Assembly (NCBI RefSeq): GCF_024359525.1
Contig: NZ_JAKZEU010000003.1
Location: 228,700 to 292,699 of the forward strand
Direction of reading: 5' to 3'
DNA length: 64,000 nucleotides
Origin: Paracoccus albicereus
Lineage (GTDB): Bacteria; Pseudomonadota; Alphaproteobacteria; Rhodobacterales; Rhodobacteraceae
Made by a program: the position numbers and the translations under genes
Notes under the pieces: generated by a model
Databases searched by the model: none
Seen by the model: the letters and a program-made list of their open reading frames with translations, nothing else
What the model was told of the DNA's origin: nothing
Shown here: positions 30,228 to 39,869 of the stretch, piece by piece
How the letters are laid out: each line of letters begins with the position of its first letter
How positions within the stretch are numbered: position 1 is the first letter of the stretch

Positions 30228-31772
30228 CTACATGAATGCGTCGGCGACCGCAGCCTTTTTCTGCGCCACGTAATCGGCCAATGCCTCGGCCCGACCCGGA
30301 TCCAGCGCAGGGGCCTGATATTCGCCCAGCATCCGCTCGACCTTGACCGCGGCCAGCGTCGCGGTGTCGCGGGCGCCTTCCTCGAACCACGTCTCGAAGG
30401 GTTTGTAGTCGAAGATGCCCGTGCGCCAGAACGCGTCCTTGAAGTTGGCTTGGGTGTGGGCAGAGCCCAGGTAGTGCCCGCCAGGACCGACCTCGCGCAG
30501 CGCGTCCATCGCCTGCCCGTTTTCGGACATGTCGATCCCGCGTGCCATCTGATGCAGGATACCAAGCTGATCGGCGTCCATCACATATTTCTCGTAGCTG
30601 CTGACCAGCCCGCCTTCCAGCCAGCCACAGGCGTGCAGCATGAAGTTCACACCCGCCAGCAGACCGATATTGAGCGTGTTCGCCGTCTCGTAGGCGGCTT
30701 GCGCATCCGGCAGTTTCGAGCCGCAGAATGACCCGGCCGAGCGGTAGGGCAGCCCCATCCGCCGCGCCAGCTGACCGGCACCCAGCGTGATCTGCGCCGC
30801 TTCCGGCGTGCCGAAGGTCGGGGCGCCCGAATTCATGTCGATCGAGGTCACGAAGGCGCCGAAGATCACCGGCGCGCCCTTGCGGATCAGCTGGCTGTAG
30901 GCAACGCCCGCCATCACCTCGGCCAGCACCTGCGTCAGCGTGCCCGCGACGCTGACCGGCGCCATCGCACCACCGACGATGAACGGGCTGACGATGCAGG
31001 CCTGATTGGCGCGGGCATAGACCTCCAGCGCGCCCATCATGATCCCGTCGAAGGTCAGCGGGCTGTTGATGTTGATGAGGCTGGTCATCACCGTGTTCTG
31101 GTCGACGAAATCATCACCGAACAGGATCTTCGACATCTCGACCGAATCCGCCGCCCGCGACGGGTCGGTGACCGAGCCCATATAGGGCTTGTCCGACAGC
31201 GTCATGTGGGCGTGAAGCATGTCCAGATGGCGCTTGTTCACCGCCACGTCGGTCGGTTCGCAGACGGTCCCACCGCTGTGGTGGACCCATTTCGACATCT
31301 GCCCGAGCTTCACGAAGTTGCGGAAATCCGCGATCGTGGCATAGCGCCGTCCGCCCGCCTGATCGCGCACGAAGGGCGGACCGTAAACCGGAGCCAGGAC
31401 CAGATTGCGGCCGCCGATCTCGACGTTCCGCTCGGCGTTGCGGGCATGCTGGGTGAAGGTGCGTGGCGCGGTCTTGCACAATTCGCGCGCCAGACCCTTG
31501 GGGATACGGACACGTTCGCCGGTCACGTCAGCGCCGGCTTCCTTCCACAGGCGCAGGGCCTCGGGATTTTCGACGAAGTTGACGCCGATCTCTTCCAGCA
31601 CCGTGTCGGCGTTGGCCTCGATGATCTCCATCGCCTCGTCGTTCAGAATCTCGAGGTTCGGGATGTTGCGGGTGATAAAGCGCGAGAATTCCGTGCGCAC
31701 CGCAGTCCGTTCGGCGCGGCGCACCGCGCCCCCGCCGCCGCGGCGGCCCCTGCGTTCGGTTGCATCATCCAT
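30228..31772 (-). CDS. MttB-family (trimethylamine methyltransferase-like) protein, non-pyrrolysine
   Basis: 514 residues across the full MttB barrel, with IPNLEILNDEAMEIIEANAD, PVYGPPFVRDQAGG, HMTLSDKPYMGSVTDP, FVVGGAMAPVSVAG-like FIVGGAMAPVSVAGTLTQ and LPYRSAGSFCGSKLPDAQ. Archaeal MttB reads UAG as pyrrolysine; this gene has no internal in-frame TAG, so it belongs to the non-Pyl group, members of which demethylate glycine betaine, carnitine or proline betaine in other bacteria. No corrinoid protein gene is adjacent. The N-terminus is Arg/Gly-rich. Divergent from eda. Confidence 0.9.
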   Translation of the reverse strand: MDDATERRGRRGGGGAVRRAERTAVRTEFSRFITRNIPNLEILNDEAMEIIEANADTVLEEIGVNFVENPEALRLWKEAGADVTGERVRIPKGLARELCKTAPRTFTQHARNAERNVEIGGRNLVLAPVYGPPFVRDQAGGRRYATIADFRNFVKLGQMSKWVHHSGGTVCEPTDVAVNKRHLDMLHAHMTLSDKPYMGSVTDPSRAADSVEMSKILFGDDFVDQNTVMTSLININSPLTFDGIMMGALEVYARANQACIVSPFIVGGAMAPVSVAGTLTQVLAEVMAGVAYSQLIRKGAPVIFGAFVTSIDMNSGAPTFGTPEAAQITLGAGQLARRMGLPYRSAGSFCGSKLPDAQAAYETANTLNIGLLAGVNFMLHACGWLEGGLVSSYEKYVMDADQLGILHQMARGIDMSENGQAMDALREVGPGGHYLGSAHTQANFKDAFWRTGIFDYKPFETWFEEGARDTATLAAVKVERMLGEYQAPALDPGRAEALADYVAQKKAAVADAFM

Positions 31773-31961
31773 CGCGAGTCTCCCTTCCTTCTGTCGCCTG
31801 TCTAGGCGCAGCGCCTGTGCGTAAGCCGCGTGTTTGCGTCACAGGGCGTCCGCAAAACGACATGCCGCCTGTGCCTTGCACCCCGCAAGCCCGAAAGCCG
31901 CGCTTGCATCCAAGGTCGCGCGGCGTCACGTTGGCGCGAAATCGCAAGCAGAGGTGGCGCC

Positions 31962-32606
31962 ATGACCCCGAACGAGCAATCGCGGCAGACAAAAGAGCTG
32001 TGCGGACTGGCGCCGGTGATCCCTGTGATCGTCATCAAGGACGCGGCCAAGGCGGAAGGGCTTGCGACCGCGCTGGTGTCCGGTGGCCTGCCGGTGCTGG
32101 AGATCACGCTGCGCACCCCCGCCGCGCTGGATGCGATCCGCGCCATGGCGAAGGTCGCGGGCGGTCACGTCGGTGCGGGAACCGTGCTGACGGCAGATGA
32201 TGCAAAGCGCGCGCAGGATGCGGGCGCGACGTTTGCCGTCTCGCCTGGCCTCACGGATACGCTCATCACCGCATGCAGCGATATCGGACTGCCGCTGCTG
32301 CCTGGCGCCGTCACTGCGTCCGAGGTGATGGCGGCGATGGACGCGGGCTACGACATGCTGAAGTTCTTCCCGGCCGAAGCGGCCGGCGGTGCACCGGTCC
32401 TGAAGTCGCTGGCCGGACCGCTGCCGCAGGTGACGTTCTGCCCGACCGGCGGCGTATCGACCGCGAACGCGCGGGATTATCTGTCGCTGCCGAATGTGAT
32501 CTGCGTCGGCGGAAGCTGGGTGGCCGGCGATGCCGATGTCGAGGCCGGCAACTGGTCCGAGATCGAGGCGAAGGCGCGCGAAGCCGCAGGGCTTGCCCGC
32601 GCATGA
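31962..32606 (+). CDS. eda: 2-dehydro-3-deoxy-6-phosphogluconate aldolase
   Basis: 214 residues. It cleaves KDPG to pyruvate and glyceraldehyde 3-phosphate, the final step of the Entner-Doudoroff pathway. The Schiff-base lysine is in MLKFFPAEAAGG, the catalytic glutamate in LPVLEITLRTP, and GAGTVL, SPGLTD and CPTGGVSTANARDYL are present. The start at 31962 follows GAGGTGG. Its stop overlaps the MFS gene by four bases. The 189-base gap upstream is shared with the MttB-like gene; I see no clear promoter in it. Confidence 0.96.
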   Translation: MTPNEQSRQTKELCGLAPVIPVIVIKDAAKAEGLATALVSGGLPVLEITLRTPAALDAIRAMAKVAGGHVGAGTVLTADDAKRAQDAGATFAVSPGLTDTLITACSDIGLPLLPGAVTASEVMAAMDAGYDMLKFFPAEAAGGAPVLKSLAGPLPQVTFCPTGGVSTANARDYLSLPNVICVGGSWVAGDADVEAGNWSEIEAKAREAAGLARA

Positions 32607-33808
32607 GCGCAGGCCTCGCGCGCGCCCGACGCAATGTCGTGGTGCTGATCCTCGCGCAGGCGTTTCTGGGCGCGCAGCTTCCGGTCAACTTCATCATCGG
32701 CGGACTGGCCGGGCAGATGCTCGCGCCCAATCCTTGTCTAGCGACGCTGCCGATTTCGATGATCATTCTGGGCACCGCGCTGTCCGCGCGGCCGATGGCC
32801 GGCTACATGCAGCGGAACGGTCGCCGCGCGGGTTTCACGCTTGCGGTGATGGCCGGGGCCTGCGGTGCGCTGGTTCAGGCTTCGGGTCTCTATCTCGGCT
32901 CGTTCTGGCTGCTGATCGCAGGGTCTACGCTGACGGGCATCTACATGGCAGCCCACGCCTTCTATCGCTTTGCCGCGACCGACACCGCACCCCCTGAATT
33001 CGAGGCGAACGCGATCAGCTGGGTCATGGCCGGTGGACTTGCCGGTGCGATTATCGGGCCTGCCTTGGTGCGCCTGACCAACGACATGACCGCAATCCCG
33101 TTTCTGGGGACCTACATGGCGGTGGTGCTGCTGAACCTGACAGGACCGATCCTGTTTTCCTTCCTAGACATCCCCAAGCCGCCGGCGCCCAATCCCGATG
33201 CGCCACAGGGCCGCTCGCTCGCCACGATCCTGCGCACACCGGTGGTCATCGTGTCGATGATCTGCGCGATGGTGTCTTACGCGCTGATGAACCTGGTGAT
33301 GACGTCGACCCCGCTTGCGGTCGTCGGCTGCGGCTTCCGACCGGAAAACGCCGCCGACATCGTCTCGGGTCACGTTCTGGCAATGTATGCACCATCGTTC
33401 TTCACCGGTGCGCTGATCCGTCGCTTCGGTACTACCCGCATCGTCGCGATAGGGCTCGCAATCCTCGCGGGCGCTGGCGCGGTCGCCATCGCGGGCGTCA
33501 CCCTGACCAACTTCTTCGTCGCCCTGGCCCTTCTGGGGATCGGCTGGAACTTCGGCTATATCGGCGCAACGGCGATGCTGGCCCGCGCGCATTCGCCGGA
33601 AGAGCGCGGACGTGTGCAGGGAATGAACGACATGTTCGTCTTTGGCGGGGTCTTCCTGGCATCGCTGTCATCGGGTGGATTGATGAACTGCGCGGGCGGC
33701 ACCGCGCAGGCGGGCTGGGTCGCGGTGAACCTCGCGATGATCCCCTTCCTCGTCCTTGCCGGAGCATCGCTGATCTGGCTGGCGCGCAGGCGGAACGTGG
33801 CCGTCTAG
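32603..33808 (+). CDS. Major facilitator superfamily transporter
   Basis: 401 residues with twelve predicted spans in two six-helix halves. The family loop motif between helices 2 and 3 appears as ALSARPMAGYMQRNGRRAGF, and the second half has ARAHSPEERGRVQGMNDMFVFGG, typical of MFS proteins. The long central loop is PKPPAPNPDAPQGRS. Translation is coupled to eda (ATGA), hinting at uptake of a sugar acid, but the substrate is not shown. Its 3' end overlaps convergent xseA by four bases. Confidence 0.88.
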   Translation: MSAGLARARRNVVVLILAQAFLGAQLPVNFIIGGLAGQMLAPNPCLATLPISMIILGTALSARPMAGYMQRNGRRAGFTLAVMAGACGALVQASGLYLGSFWLLIAGSTLTGIYMAAHAFYRFAATDTAPPEFEANAISWVMAGGLAGAIIGPALVRLTNDMTAIPFLGTYMAVVLLNLTGPILFSFLDIPKPPAPNPDAPQGRSLATILRTPVVIVSMICAMVSYALMNLVMTSTPLAVVGCGFRPENAADIVSGHVLAMYAPSFFTGALIRRFGTTRIVAIGLAILAGAGAVAIAGVTLTNFFVALALLGIGWNFGYIGATAMLARAHSPEERGRVQGMNDMFVFGGVFLASLSSGGLMNCAGGTAQAGWVAVNLAMIPFLVLAGASLIWLARRRNVAV

Positions 33809-35370
33809 AACAGCGACTTCTGCTGGGGTTTTGACGCAGGCTTGCTGCGTTTCGTCGCACGACGCGGCATGGCGGGAAGGCGGCCGTCGGCGAACTCGAT
33901 CTCGAATTCGGGCATTCGCTCAGCCTCGGCCGCTGTCGCGATCAAACCGCCCGGACCGTGAACCACGGCAAAGCCGCGCTTGAGCGTCTCGGTGTAACCC
34001 AGCGTCTGCCGGGTCCGGTCCAGCCGAAGCAGCGCCTCGCGCCGGATCGTGATGATGCGACGCAGCGCGGCGGGCAGTCGCGCGTCCAGTTCGCGCAGAC
34101 GCGCGCCTTGCACGGTGACCGCCCGGCTCGTCGCAGCCACCACACGGCGCAGCGAGCCGTCGAGCCGCTCTCCCAGATGCTCCACCCGTGTGCTGCGCCG
34201 TTCGATCTGACGCTCGGCAATTGTTGCAAGGCGCGCGCCCTGCCCTTCCATTGCGTGTCGCTTGCGGGCTGTGAAGCCGCGCAGCGTAGCCGCGGGTATC
34301 GGCCGCGCCTGAAGCTGCTGGCGGCGCATCCGCACCAGCCCGCGCAGCGCGGGATCGAGGCGGCCGGACCACAGGTCGAGCCGCTGGCGCGCGCCTTCGG
34401 TCAGTGCGCCGGGACGCCCCATCGCGCGGGCCAGGTCGCGCAGCCGTTGTCGCGGTCGTCGAATCCGGTCGGCTCCGGCGCGGCCCATGCGCGCCCCGCA
34501 TTCGGCCAGCCGTGCAGCCAATTCGGCGCGAACCGGCACCGCGATCTCGGCTGCTGCCGTTGGCGTCGGTGCGCGCCGGTCGGCGGCAAAGTCGATCAGC
34601 GTGGTGTCGGTCTCGTGCCCCACGGCGGAAATCAGCGGGATGGCGCTTTCGGCGGCGGCGCGGACGACAACCTCTTCGTTGAAGCCCCACAGATCCTCAA
34701 GGCTGCCGCCGCCCCTTGCCACGATCAGCAGATCGGGACGCGGCAGCGCCCCTTGCGCGTCCAGCGCGTTGAAGCCGCGGATCGCCGCCGCAACCTGCCC
34801 TGCGCAGGCATCGCCCTGCACCGCGACCGGCCAGATCAGCACACGGGTCGGAAAACGGTCGCGGAGCCGGTGCAGGATGTCGCGGATCACCGCGCCCGAC
34901 GGCGAGGTGACGACACCGATCACGCGCGGCAGATAGGGCAGCGCGCGCTTGCGGTCCTGATCGAACAGCCCTTCGGCGGCCAGCGCCTTGCGGCGCTTGT
35001 CCAGCATCGCCATCAACGCGCCCGCGCCTGCAATCTCGATCTGGTCGGCGATCAACTGGTATTTCGATTGTCCGGGAAAGGTCGTCAGCCGGCCCGTCGC
35101 GATGACCTCGATCCCCTCTTCGGGCTGCTGCGACAGCCGGGCAACCTGCCCCTTCCAGACCACCGCGGCCATGACGGCGCGGTCGTCCTTGAGATCGAAA
35201 TAGGCATGACCCGACGACGGCCGGGAGACGCGCCCGATCTCGCCCCGGATGCGGACGCGACCGAAGCGTTCCTCGATCACCCGCTTCACCGCACCGGAGA
35301 TTTCCGAAACGGTGAATTCCGGCGCGTTGCTGCCCGGCCCGGCACTGCCTTCGTCGTCGATCAGATCCAT
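33805..35370 (-). CDS. xseA: Exodeoxyribonuclease VII large subunit
   Basis: 521 residues. An N-terminal OB-fold (FTVSEISGAVKRVIEERFG, RIRGEIGRVSRPSSGHAYF) binds single-stranded DNA; the catalytic core contains VIGVVTSPSGAVIRDILHRL, DLLIVARGGGSLEDLWGFNEE and SAVGHETDTTLIDFAADRRAPTPTAAAE. A long Arg-rich coiled-coil region follows. The small subunit xseB is not next to it. The product degrades single-stranded DNA in repair. Divergent from purD across 88 bases. Confidence 0.96.
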   Translation of the reverse strand: MDLIDDEGSAGPGSNAPEFTVSEISGAVKRVIEERFGRVRIRGEIGRVSRPSSGHAYFDLKDDRAVMAAVVWKGQVARLSQQPEEGIEVIATGRLTTFPGQSKYQLIADQIEIAGAGALMAMLDKRRKALAAEGLFDQDRKRALPYLPRVIGVVTSPSGAVIRDILHRLRDRFPTRVLIWPVAVQGDACAGQVAAAIRGFNALDAQGALPRPDLLIVARGGGSLEDLWGFNEEVVVRAAAESAIPLISAVGHETDTTLIDFAADRRAPTPTAAAEIAVPVRAELAARLAECGARMGRAGADRIRRPRQRLRDLARAMGRPGALTEGARQRLDLWSGRLDPALRGLVRMRRQQLQARPIPAATLRGFTARKRHAMEGQGARLATIAERQIERRSTRVEHLGERLDGSLRRVVAATSRAVTVQGARLRELDARLPAALRRIITIRREALLRLDRTRQTLGYTETLKRGFAVVHGPGGLIATAAEAERMPEFEIEFADGRLPAMPRRATKRSKPASKPQQKSLF

Positions 35371-35399
35371 TCGACAGCTATGACCAGCGCCGCCGCCCG

Positions 35400-35428
35400 T
35401 TGCAAGCGCGCGACCCTTTGCCTAGAGG
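35400..35428 (+). promoter_or_regulatory. Probable purD promoter
   Basis: TTGCAA, 17-base spacer, TAGAGG, about 31 bases before the purD GTG. Confidence 0.45.
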
Positions 35429-35458
35429 TTCGGCGTCCCGACAGAAGCGAGGTCGCGC

Positions 35459-36718
35459 GTGAACATCCTGATCCTGGGCTCCGGCGGGCGCGAGCATGCG
35501 CTGGCTTGGGCGATCCGGCAGAACCCGAAATGCGACCGGCTGATCGTCGCGCCAGGCAACGCGGGGATCGCCGATGTTGCCGAGTGCATGACGATCGACC
35601 CCAATTCGCGGGCGGCGGTGCTGGAACTGGCCGAGGCGAACTCGATCGATTTGGTGGTGATCGGCCCAGAGGCGCCGCTGGCCGCCGGCGTCGGAGACGC
35701 GCTGCGGAGCGCAGGTTTTCTGGTCTTCGGCCCAGACAAGGCCGCCGCGCAGCTTGAGGCGAGCAAAAGCTTCACCAAGGAGATCTGCGACGCCAGCAAC
35801 GCGCCGACCGCCGCATGGGCCCGATTCACCGAAGCCGAGCCCGCGCTTGCCTATCTGCGAGAGCAAGGCGCCCCCATCGTGGTCAAGGCGGACGGTCTGG
35901 CCGCCGGAAAGGGCGTGACTGTCGCCGAAACGGTTACGGATGCCGAAGCGGCGGTCCGCGACATCTTCGACGGCGCGTTCGGCGACATGTCGGTTGTGAT
36001 CGAGGAATTCATGGACGGTGAAGAGGCGAGCTTCTTCGTCCTGGTCGATGGTGAAGACTGCCTGCCGCTGGGCACCGCACAGGACCACAAGCGCGCGTTC
36101 GAAGGCGACACCGGACCCAACACCGGCGGCATGGGGGCCTACAGCCCTGCCCCCGTGATGACTTCGGATGTCGAGGCGCAGGTCATGGCGCAAATCGTGC
36201 GCCCGACGATCGCCGAGATGGCGCGTCGCGGCACACCGTTCCAAGGCGTGCTGTTCGTCGGGTTGATGGTCAAGGACGGTGCCGCGCGGCTGGTCGAATA
36301 CAATGTCCGCTTTGGCGATCCGGAATGCCAGGCATTGATGATGCGGCTTGGCGGTCAGGCACTGGACCTGATTCATGCCTGCGCCGAGGGTCGCCTGTCC
36401 GAGGTCAGCGTGAACTGGGCCGACGATCATGCGCTGAGCGTTGTCCTTGCGACCAAGGGCTATCCTGGCGACTACGCGAAGGGCAGCGTGATCGGCGGAC
36501 TGGACCGCATCACCGAAAATTCGTTTCAGATGGTCTTTCACGCCGGCACGGCAGAGCGTGAGGGGCATCTTGTCGCCAATGGCGGACGTGTCCTTGCCGC
36601 GACCGGACGCGGGCCGACGCTCGCCGAAGCGCACCGTCGCGCCTACGAATTGGTCGATCTGATCGACTGGCCAGACGGATTTTGTCGCCGTGACATCGGA
36701 TGGCGGGCGCTGGACTGA
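35459..36718 (+). CDS. purD: Phosphoribosylamine--glycine ligase
   Basis: 419 residues, start codon GTG. Second step of purine synthesis, making GAR from phosphoribosylamine, glycine and ATP. N-terminus ILILGSGGREHALAWAIRQ; ATP-grasp parts are IVVKADGLAAGKGV, VVIEEFMDGEEASFFVLVDG, TGPNTGGMGAYSPAP and LFVGLMVKDG with VEYNVRFGDPECQALM. All canonical motifs are present. Transcribed away from xseA; no other pur gene is adjacent. Confidence 0.97.
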   Translation: MNILILGSGGREHALAWAIRQNPKCDRLIVAPGNAGIADVAECMTIDPNSRAAVLELAEANSIDLVVIGPEAPLAAGVGDALRSAGFLVFGPDKAAAQLEASKSFTKEICDASNAPTAAWARFTEAEPALAYLREQGAPIVVKADGLAAGKGVTVAETVTDAEAAVRDIFDGAFGDMSVVIEEFMDGEEASFFVLVDGEDCLPLGTAQDHKRAFEGDTGPNTGGMGAYSPAPVMTSDVEAQVMAQIVRPTIAEMARRGTPFQGVLFVGLMVKDGAARLVEYNVRFGDPECQALMMRLGGQALDLIHACAEGRLSEVSVNWADDHALSVVLATKGYPGDYAKGSVIGGLDRITENSFQMVFHAGTAEREGHLVANGGRVLAATGRGPTLAEAHRRAYELVDLIDWPDGFCRRDIGWRALD

Positions 36719-36797
36719 CCGCCCAACGATCGGCCCGACGAATATGTGATGCCGCGTCACGATTGACGAAACGCCCTGCGATACCGATCTAGCGGTC

Positions 36798-37373
36798 ATG
36801 CCGCAGCGCAGCAAAAGACCGGACGACACGAGCCTCTTGGCTGACACCAAGGTCGAAGGTCCGCGGGGACTCGACCTGCTGACACCGCTTGCCGACAAGG
36901 TACGCGTCCGCGGTCTCGATCCCGGCGATGCGACACTGCTGACGGATCATCTTCTCAGGTTACCAGCCCGCGATCTCTCCACGCGCTTTCACGGTGGCAT
37001 GTCCGACGATTCCGTTCGCAGCTACGTCGCGCGGATCAACTGGCGCGATACGCTGATCTTCGGCGCCTTCATCGAAGGGCAATTGCGTGCCGTGGCCGAG
37101 CTTATCCTGCCAGCGCGCGGCGCCGAGGGGGAGGTCGCGGTGTCGGTCGAGGCGCCGTTCCAGCGGATGGGACTGGGGCGCGTTCTGGTGCTGGCCGCCA
37201 TCCTCGCCGCGCGTCGGGTCGGGTTGCAGACGATTCGTCTGACCTATCAGCCCAGGAACTTCGCCATGCGCGCCCTGGCAGCCGAACTGGGCGCCAAGTC
37301 CGCCGGTGAAAGCCAGCAGATCGACGGCGTCGTCCGAATCCTTCAGCGAGGCGAAAACCGCCCCGGCGCCTGA
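36798..37373 (+). CDS. GNAT-family N-acetyltransferase
   Basis: 191 residues. The acetyl-CoA-binding motif is degenerate but visible: AVSVEAPFQRMGLGRVLVLAA, followed by TIRLTYQPRNFAMRALAAELG. The earlier FHGGMSDDSVRSYVARINW resembles substrate-side motifs of a GNAT group often found as single-domain proteins in Rhodobacterales. Substrate unknown. Ends three bases from the stop of convergent prs; it starts 79 bases after purD with its own ATG. Confidence 0.82.
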   Translation: MPQRSKRPDDTSLLADTKVEGPRGLDLLTPLADKVRVRGLDPGDATLLTDHLLRLPARDLSTRFHGGMSDDSVRSYVARINWRDTLIFGAFIEGQLRAVAELILPARGAEGEVAVSVEAPFQRMGLGRVLVLAAILAARRVGLQTIRLTYQPRNFAMRALAAELGAKSAGESQQIDGVVRILQRGENRPGA

Positions 37374-37375
37374 TC

Positions 37376-38395
37376 TCAGCCGTTCGAATAGAGCCCCTCG
37401 TAGATCGGGCCCAGCGTATCCGTTTCGAACAAAGAGCTGACCGAGGTTCCGTTCCAGATGTTGAGGATCGCCTGCGCGAACATGGGCGCGGTCGGCACGA
37501 TGCGGATGTTCGGGGCCTGCTTCACCGCCTCGGATGGCTGGATCGAGTCCGTGATGACCAGCGACTTCATCACCGAATTGCTGATCCGCTCGACCGCAGG
37601 ACCGCTGAGGACGCCGTGGCTGATGTAGGCGTGAACCTCGGTCGCGCCGTTGTCGACCAGCAGCTGTGCGGCTTTCACCAGCGTGCCGGCCGTGTCGCAC
37701 ATGTCGTCGACGATGATGCAGACCTTGCCTTCGACATCACCGATGACGGTCATCTCGGCCACTTCACCCGCCTTCTCACGCCGCTTGTCCACGATCGATA
37801 GCGGCGCCCCGATCCGCTGGGCCAGCTCGCGCGCGCGTGCCACGCCGCCGACATCGGGCGAGACGACCATCAGATCGTTCATGCGACCCTTGAAGTGATG
37901 CTGTGCGTCCAACGCAAAGACCGGCGCGGCGTAAAGGTTGTCCACCGGCACGTCGAAGAAGCCCTGGATCTGTGCCGCGTGCAGATCGAGCGTCAGCACC
38001 CGGTCGACCCCCGCCTTCTGCAGCAGGTTGGCGACCAGCTTGGCGCTGATCGGGGTGCGGGCCTTGGCGCGACGATCCTGTCGCGCATAGCCGAAATAGG
38101 GAATGACCGCGGTGATCCGGTCGGCCGAGCTGCGCCGCAGCGCGTCGGTCATGATCAGCAGTTCCATCAGGTTGTCGTTCGCCGGGTTCGAGGTCGGCTG
38201 GATGATATACATGTCCTCGCCGCGAACATTCTCGAAGACCTCGACGAAAATCTCCTGATCGTTGAACCGCTCGACCCGCGCATCCACCAGGCTGACATTC
38301 ATGCCCCTGTGCATCGACATGCGGCGGGCGATCGCGGCGGCCAGTGGCTGGTTGGCATTGCCGGCGATCAGCTTCGGTTCGGTCATGGCGGGCAT
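37376..38395 (-). CDS. prs: Ribose-phosphate pyrophosphokinase
   Basis: 339 residues. It makes PRPP from ribose 5-phosphate and ATP, supplying histidine, tryptophan and purine synthesis encoded elsewhere in this window. Motifs: [72 protein letters not shown] and the PRPP loop [14 protein letters not shown]. Two ATGs (38395, 38386) are possible; AAAGG spacing favours the first. Confidence 0.97.
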   Translation of the reverse strand: MPAMTEPKLIAGNANQPLAAAIARRMSMHRGMNVSLVDARVERFNDQEIFVEVFENVRGEDMYIIQPTSNPANDNLMELLIMTDALRRSSADRITAVIPYFGYARQDRRAKARTPISAKLVANLLQKAGVDRVLTLDLHAAQIQGFFDVPVDNLYAAPVFALDAQHHFKGRMNDLMVVSPDVGGVARARELAQRIGAPLSIVDKRREKAGEVAEMTVIGDVEGKVCIIVDDMCDTAGTLVKAAQLLVDNGATEVHAYISHGVLSGPAVERISNSVMKSLVITDSIQPSEAVKQAPNIRIVPTAPMFAQAILNIWNGTSVSSLFETDTLGPIYEGLYSNG

Positions 38396-38496
38396 GGGCG
38401 GCCTTTATGTCGGGATTCGCGAGGATTGCGCAGCAAGTAGCACCCGGATAGCTTGCCCGCAAACCTTGATGCGGTCGGACAAAGGACAAGCGGCGG

Positions 38497-39096
38497 ATGG
38501 CGCATATCGACTATTATCTCGCGACGCTCAGCCCCTGGTGCTACCTCGCCGGTGACCGGCTGGAGCAACTGGCCGCCAAGCATGGCGCAACGCTGACCTA
38601 TAAACCCATCGATCCGTTGGTGTTGTTCGATCGCACAGGGGGCACCCGCCCCGCCGAACGGCATGCCAATCGCGTGGAGTATCGCGCCCAGGACCTGACG
38701 CGTTGGGCGAAGGAACTGGATATTCCGTTCAATCTCAATCCTGCCTTCATGCAGGTCAACGGGGCGCCATCTTCCTATGCCATCATCGCGGCGCAGGACG
38801 CAGGCGGCGGTGACGTAGGCAAGCTGGTGCAGGCGATCCTGCGCGCCCGCTGGGCCGAGGATCGTGACATCAGCGATGACGCGGTGCTGCGCGATTGCCT
38901 GTCGGCCAGCGGCTTCGATCCGGGACTTGTCGACAGCGGTCTGTTGCTGGGCGCGGAAACCTATGCCCGCAATCTCGACCAGGCGGTCGCGGCGGGCGTC
39001 TTTGGCGTGCCGTTCTACATCGTGCGCGAAAGCGATCAGCGGTTCTGGGGTCAGGATCGGCTGGACTTCCTCGACGGGCATCTGGCCAGCCTGTGA
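38497..39096 (+). CDS. 2-hydroxychromene-2-carboxylate isomerase-type protein
   Basis: 199 residues, DsbA-like fold of the kappa glutathione-transferase/HCCA isomerase group: IDYYLATLSPWCYLAGDRLEQL, YKPIDPLVLFDRTGG, FNLNPAFMQVNGAPSSYAII, AGVFGVPFYIV and FWGQDRLDFLDGHLA. HCCA isomerases act in naphthalene breakdown, but this family is common outside such pathways, so the true reaction is open. A possible promoter (TTGCGC, 17, TAGCTT) is at 38426-38454. Coupled to the hydrolase gene by a GTGA overlap. Confidence 0.88.
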   Translation: MAHIDYYLATLSPWCYLAGDRLEQLAAKHGATLTYKPIDPLVLFDRTGGTRPAERHANRVEYRAQDLTRWAKELDIPFNLNPAFMQVNGAPSSYAIIAAQDAGGGDVGKLVQAILRARWAEDRDISDDAVLRDCLSASGFDPGLVDSGLLLGAETYARNLDQAVAAGVFGVPFYIVRESDQRFWGQDRLDFLDGHLASL

Positions 39097-39869
39097 GCGG
39101 CATTCACGCACGGCACTGGCCGGGCGATCCGGACCGCCCGGCCCTGGCCTTGCACTGCATGCTGGCCAGCGGAGGCTATTGGGGTGCCATTGCCGAAGCG
39201 CTGGACGGGCGCATCGACCTGAAGGGGTTCGACATGCCCTCTCACGGGCGAAGCGACGCCTGGACACCGGGCGAAGGCGATCCCGACTTCCACACGGCCG
39301 TTACCCGCATCGCGGCGAGCTTCATCAACCGGCCGCTGGATCTGATCGGTCACAGCATGGGCGCTGTGGTGGCCTTGCGCATCGCTGTCGCTGCACCCGA
39401 GGCGATCCGCAGCCTGACGTTGATCGAGCCGGTGCTGTTCGCTGCGGCTGACGATCCTGCGCAGAAGGCGCAGGACGAGGCGATGGCGCGGATGCTGGCC
39501 GCTGGTCAGATCGAGGATGCGACGCGCTCCTTCATCGACCTGTGGGGCAGCCAGCCCTACGACGCGCTGCCGCCGCGCGCACAGGCGCAGATGCGTGACC
39601 GGATCGGTCTGATTGCAAATATCGCAGACACGCAATGCCGTGACAGCGCGAACATCCTGCGCCCGGGCGGACTGGAGGCGATCGAGGCGCCGGTGATGCT
39701 GATCGCGGGTGCAGAATCGCCACCGGTGATTGCCGCAATCGCGGAGGCACTGGCCGCGCGACTGCCCGATGTCGGGCGTGCGACCGTTCCCGGTGCGGGC
39801 CATATGGTCCCGATCACCCATCCGGCCGAAGTCGCTGGTCTGATCGGCGTCAATCTGGACCGCGCCTAA
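39093..39869 (+). CDS. Alpha/beta hydrolase
   Basis: 258 residues, GTG start inside the preceding stop codon. The nucleophile elbow is LDLIGHSMGAVVALRIAV; an oxyanion region lies near LHCMLASGGYWGAI, and the catalytic histidine is in VPGAGHMVPITHP. The acidic member of the triad is probably in the VMLIAGAESPPV strand region. Substrate unknown; pairing with the HCCA-isomerase-type gene suggests an aromatic or detoxification route. Ends in a four-base overlap with the lectin gene. Confidence 0.9.
   Translation: MSGIHARHWPGDPDRPALALHCMLASGGYWGAIAEALDGRIDLKGFDMPSHGRSDAWTPGEGDPDFHTAVTRIAASFINRPLDLIGHSMGAVVALRIAVAAPEAIRSLTLIEPVLFAAADDPAQKAQDEAMARMLAAGQIEDATRSFIDLWGSQPYDALPPRAQAQMRDRIGLIANIADTQCRDSANILRPGGLEAIEAPVMLIAGAESPPVIAAIAEALAARLPDVGRATVPGAGHMVPITHPAEVAGLIGVNLDRA

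Noticed and set aside
30228..31772. Pyrrolysine-containing MttB
   Set aside because: No in-frame TAG within the gene; it is the non-Pyl type.
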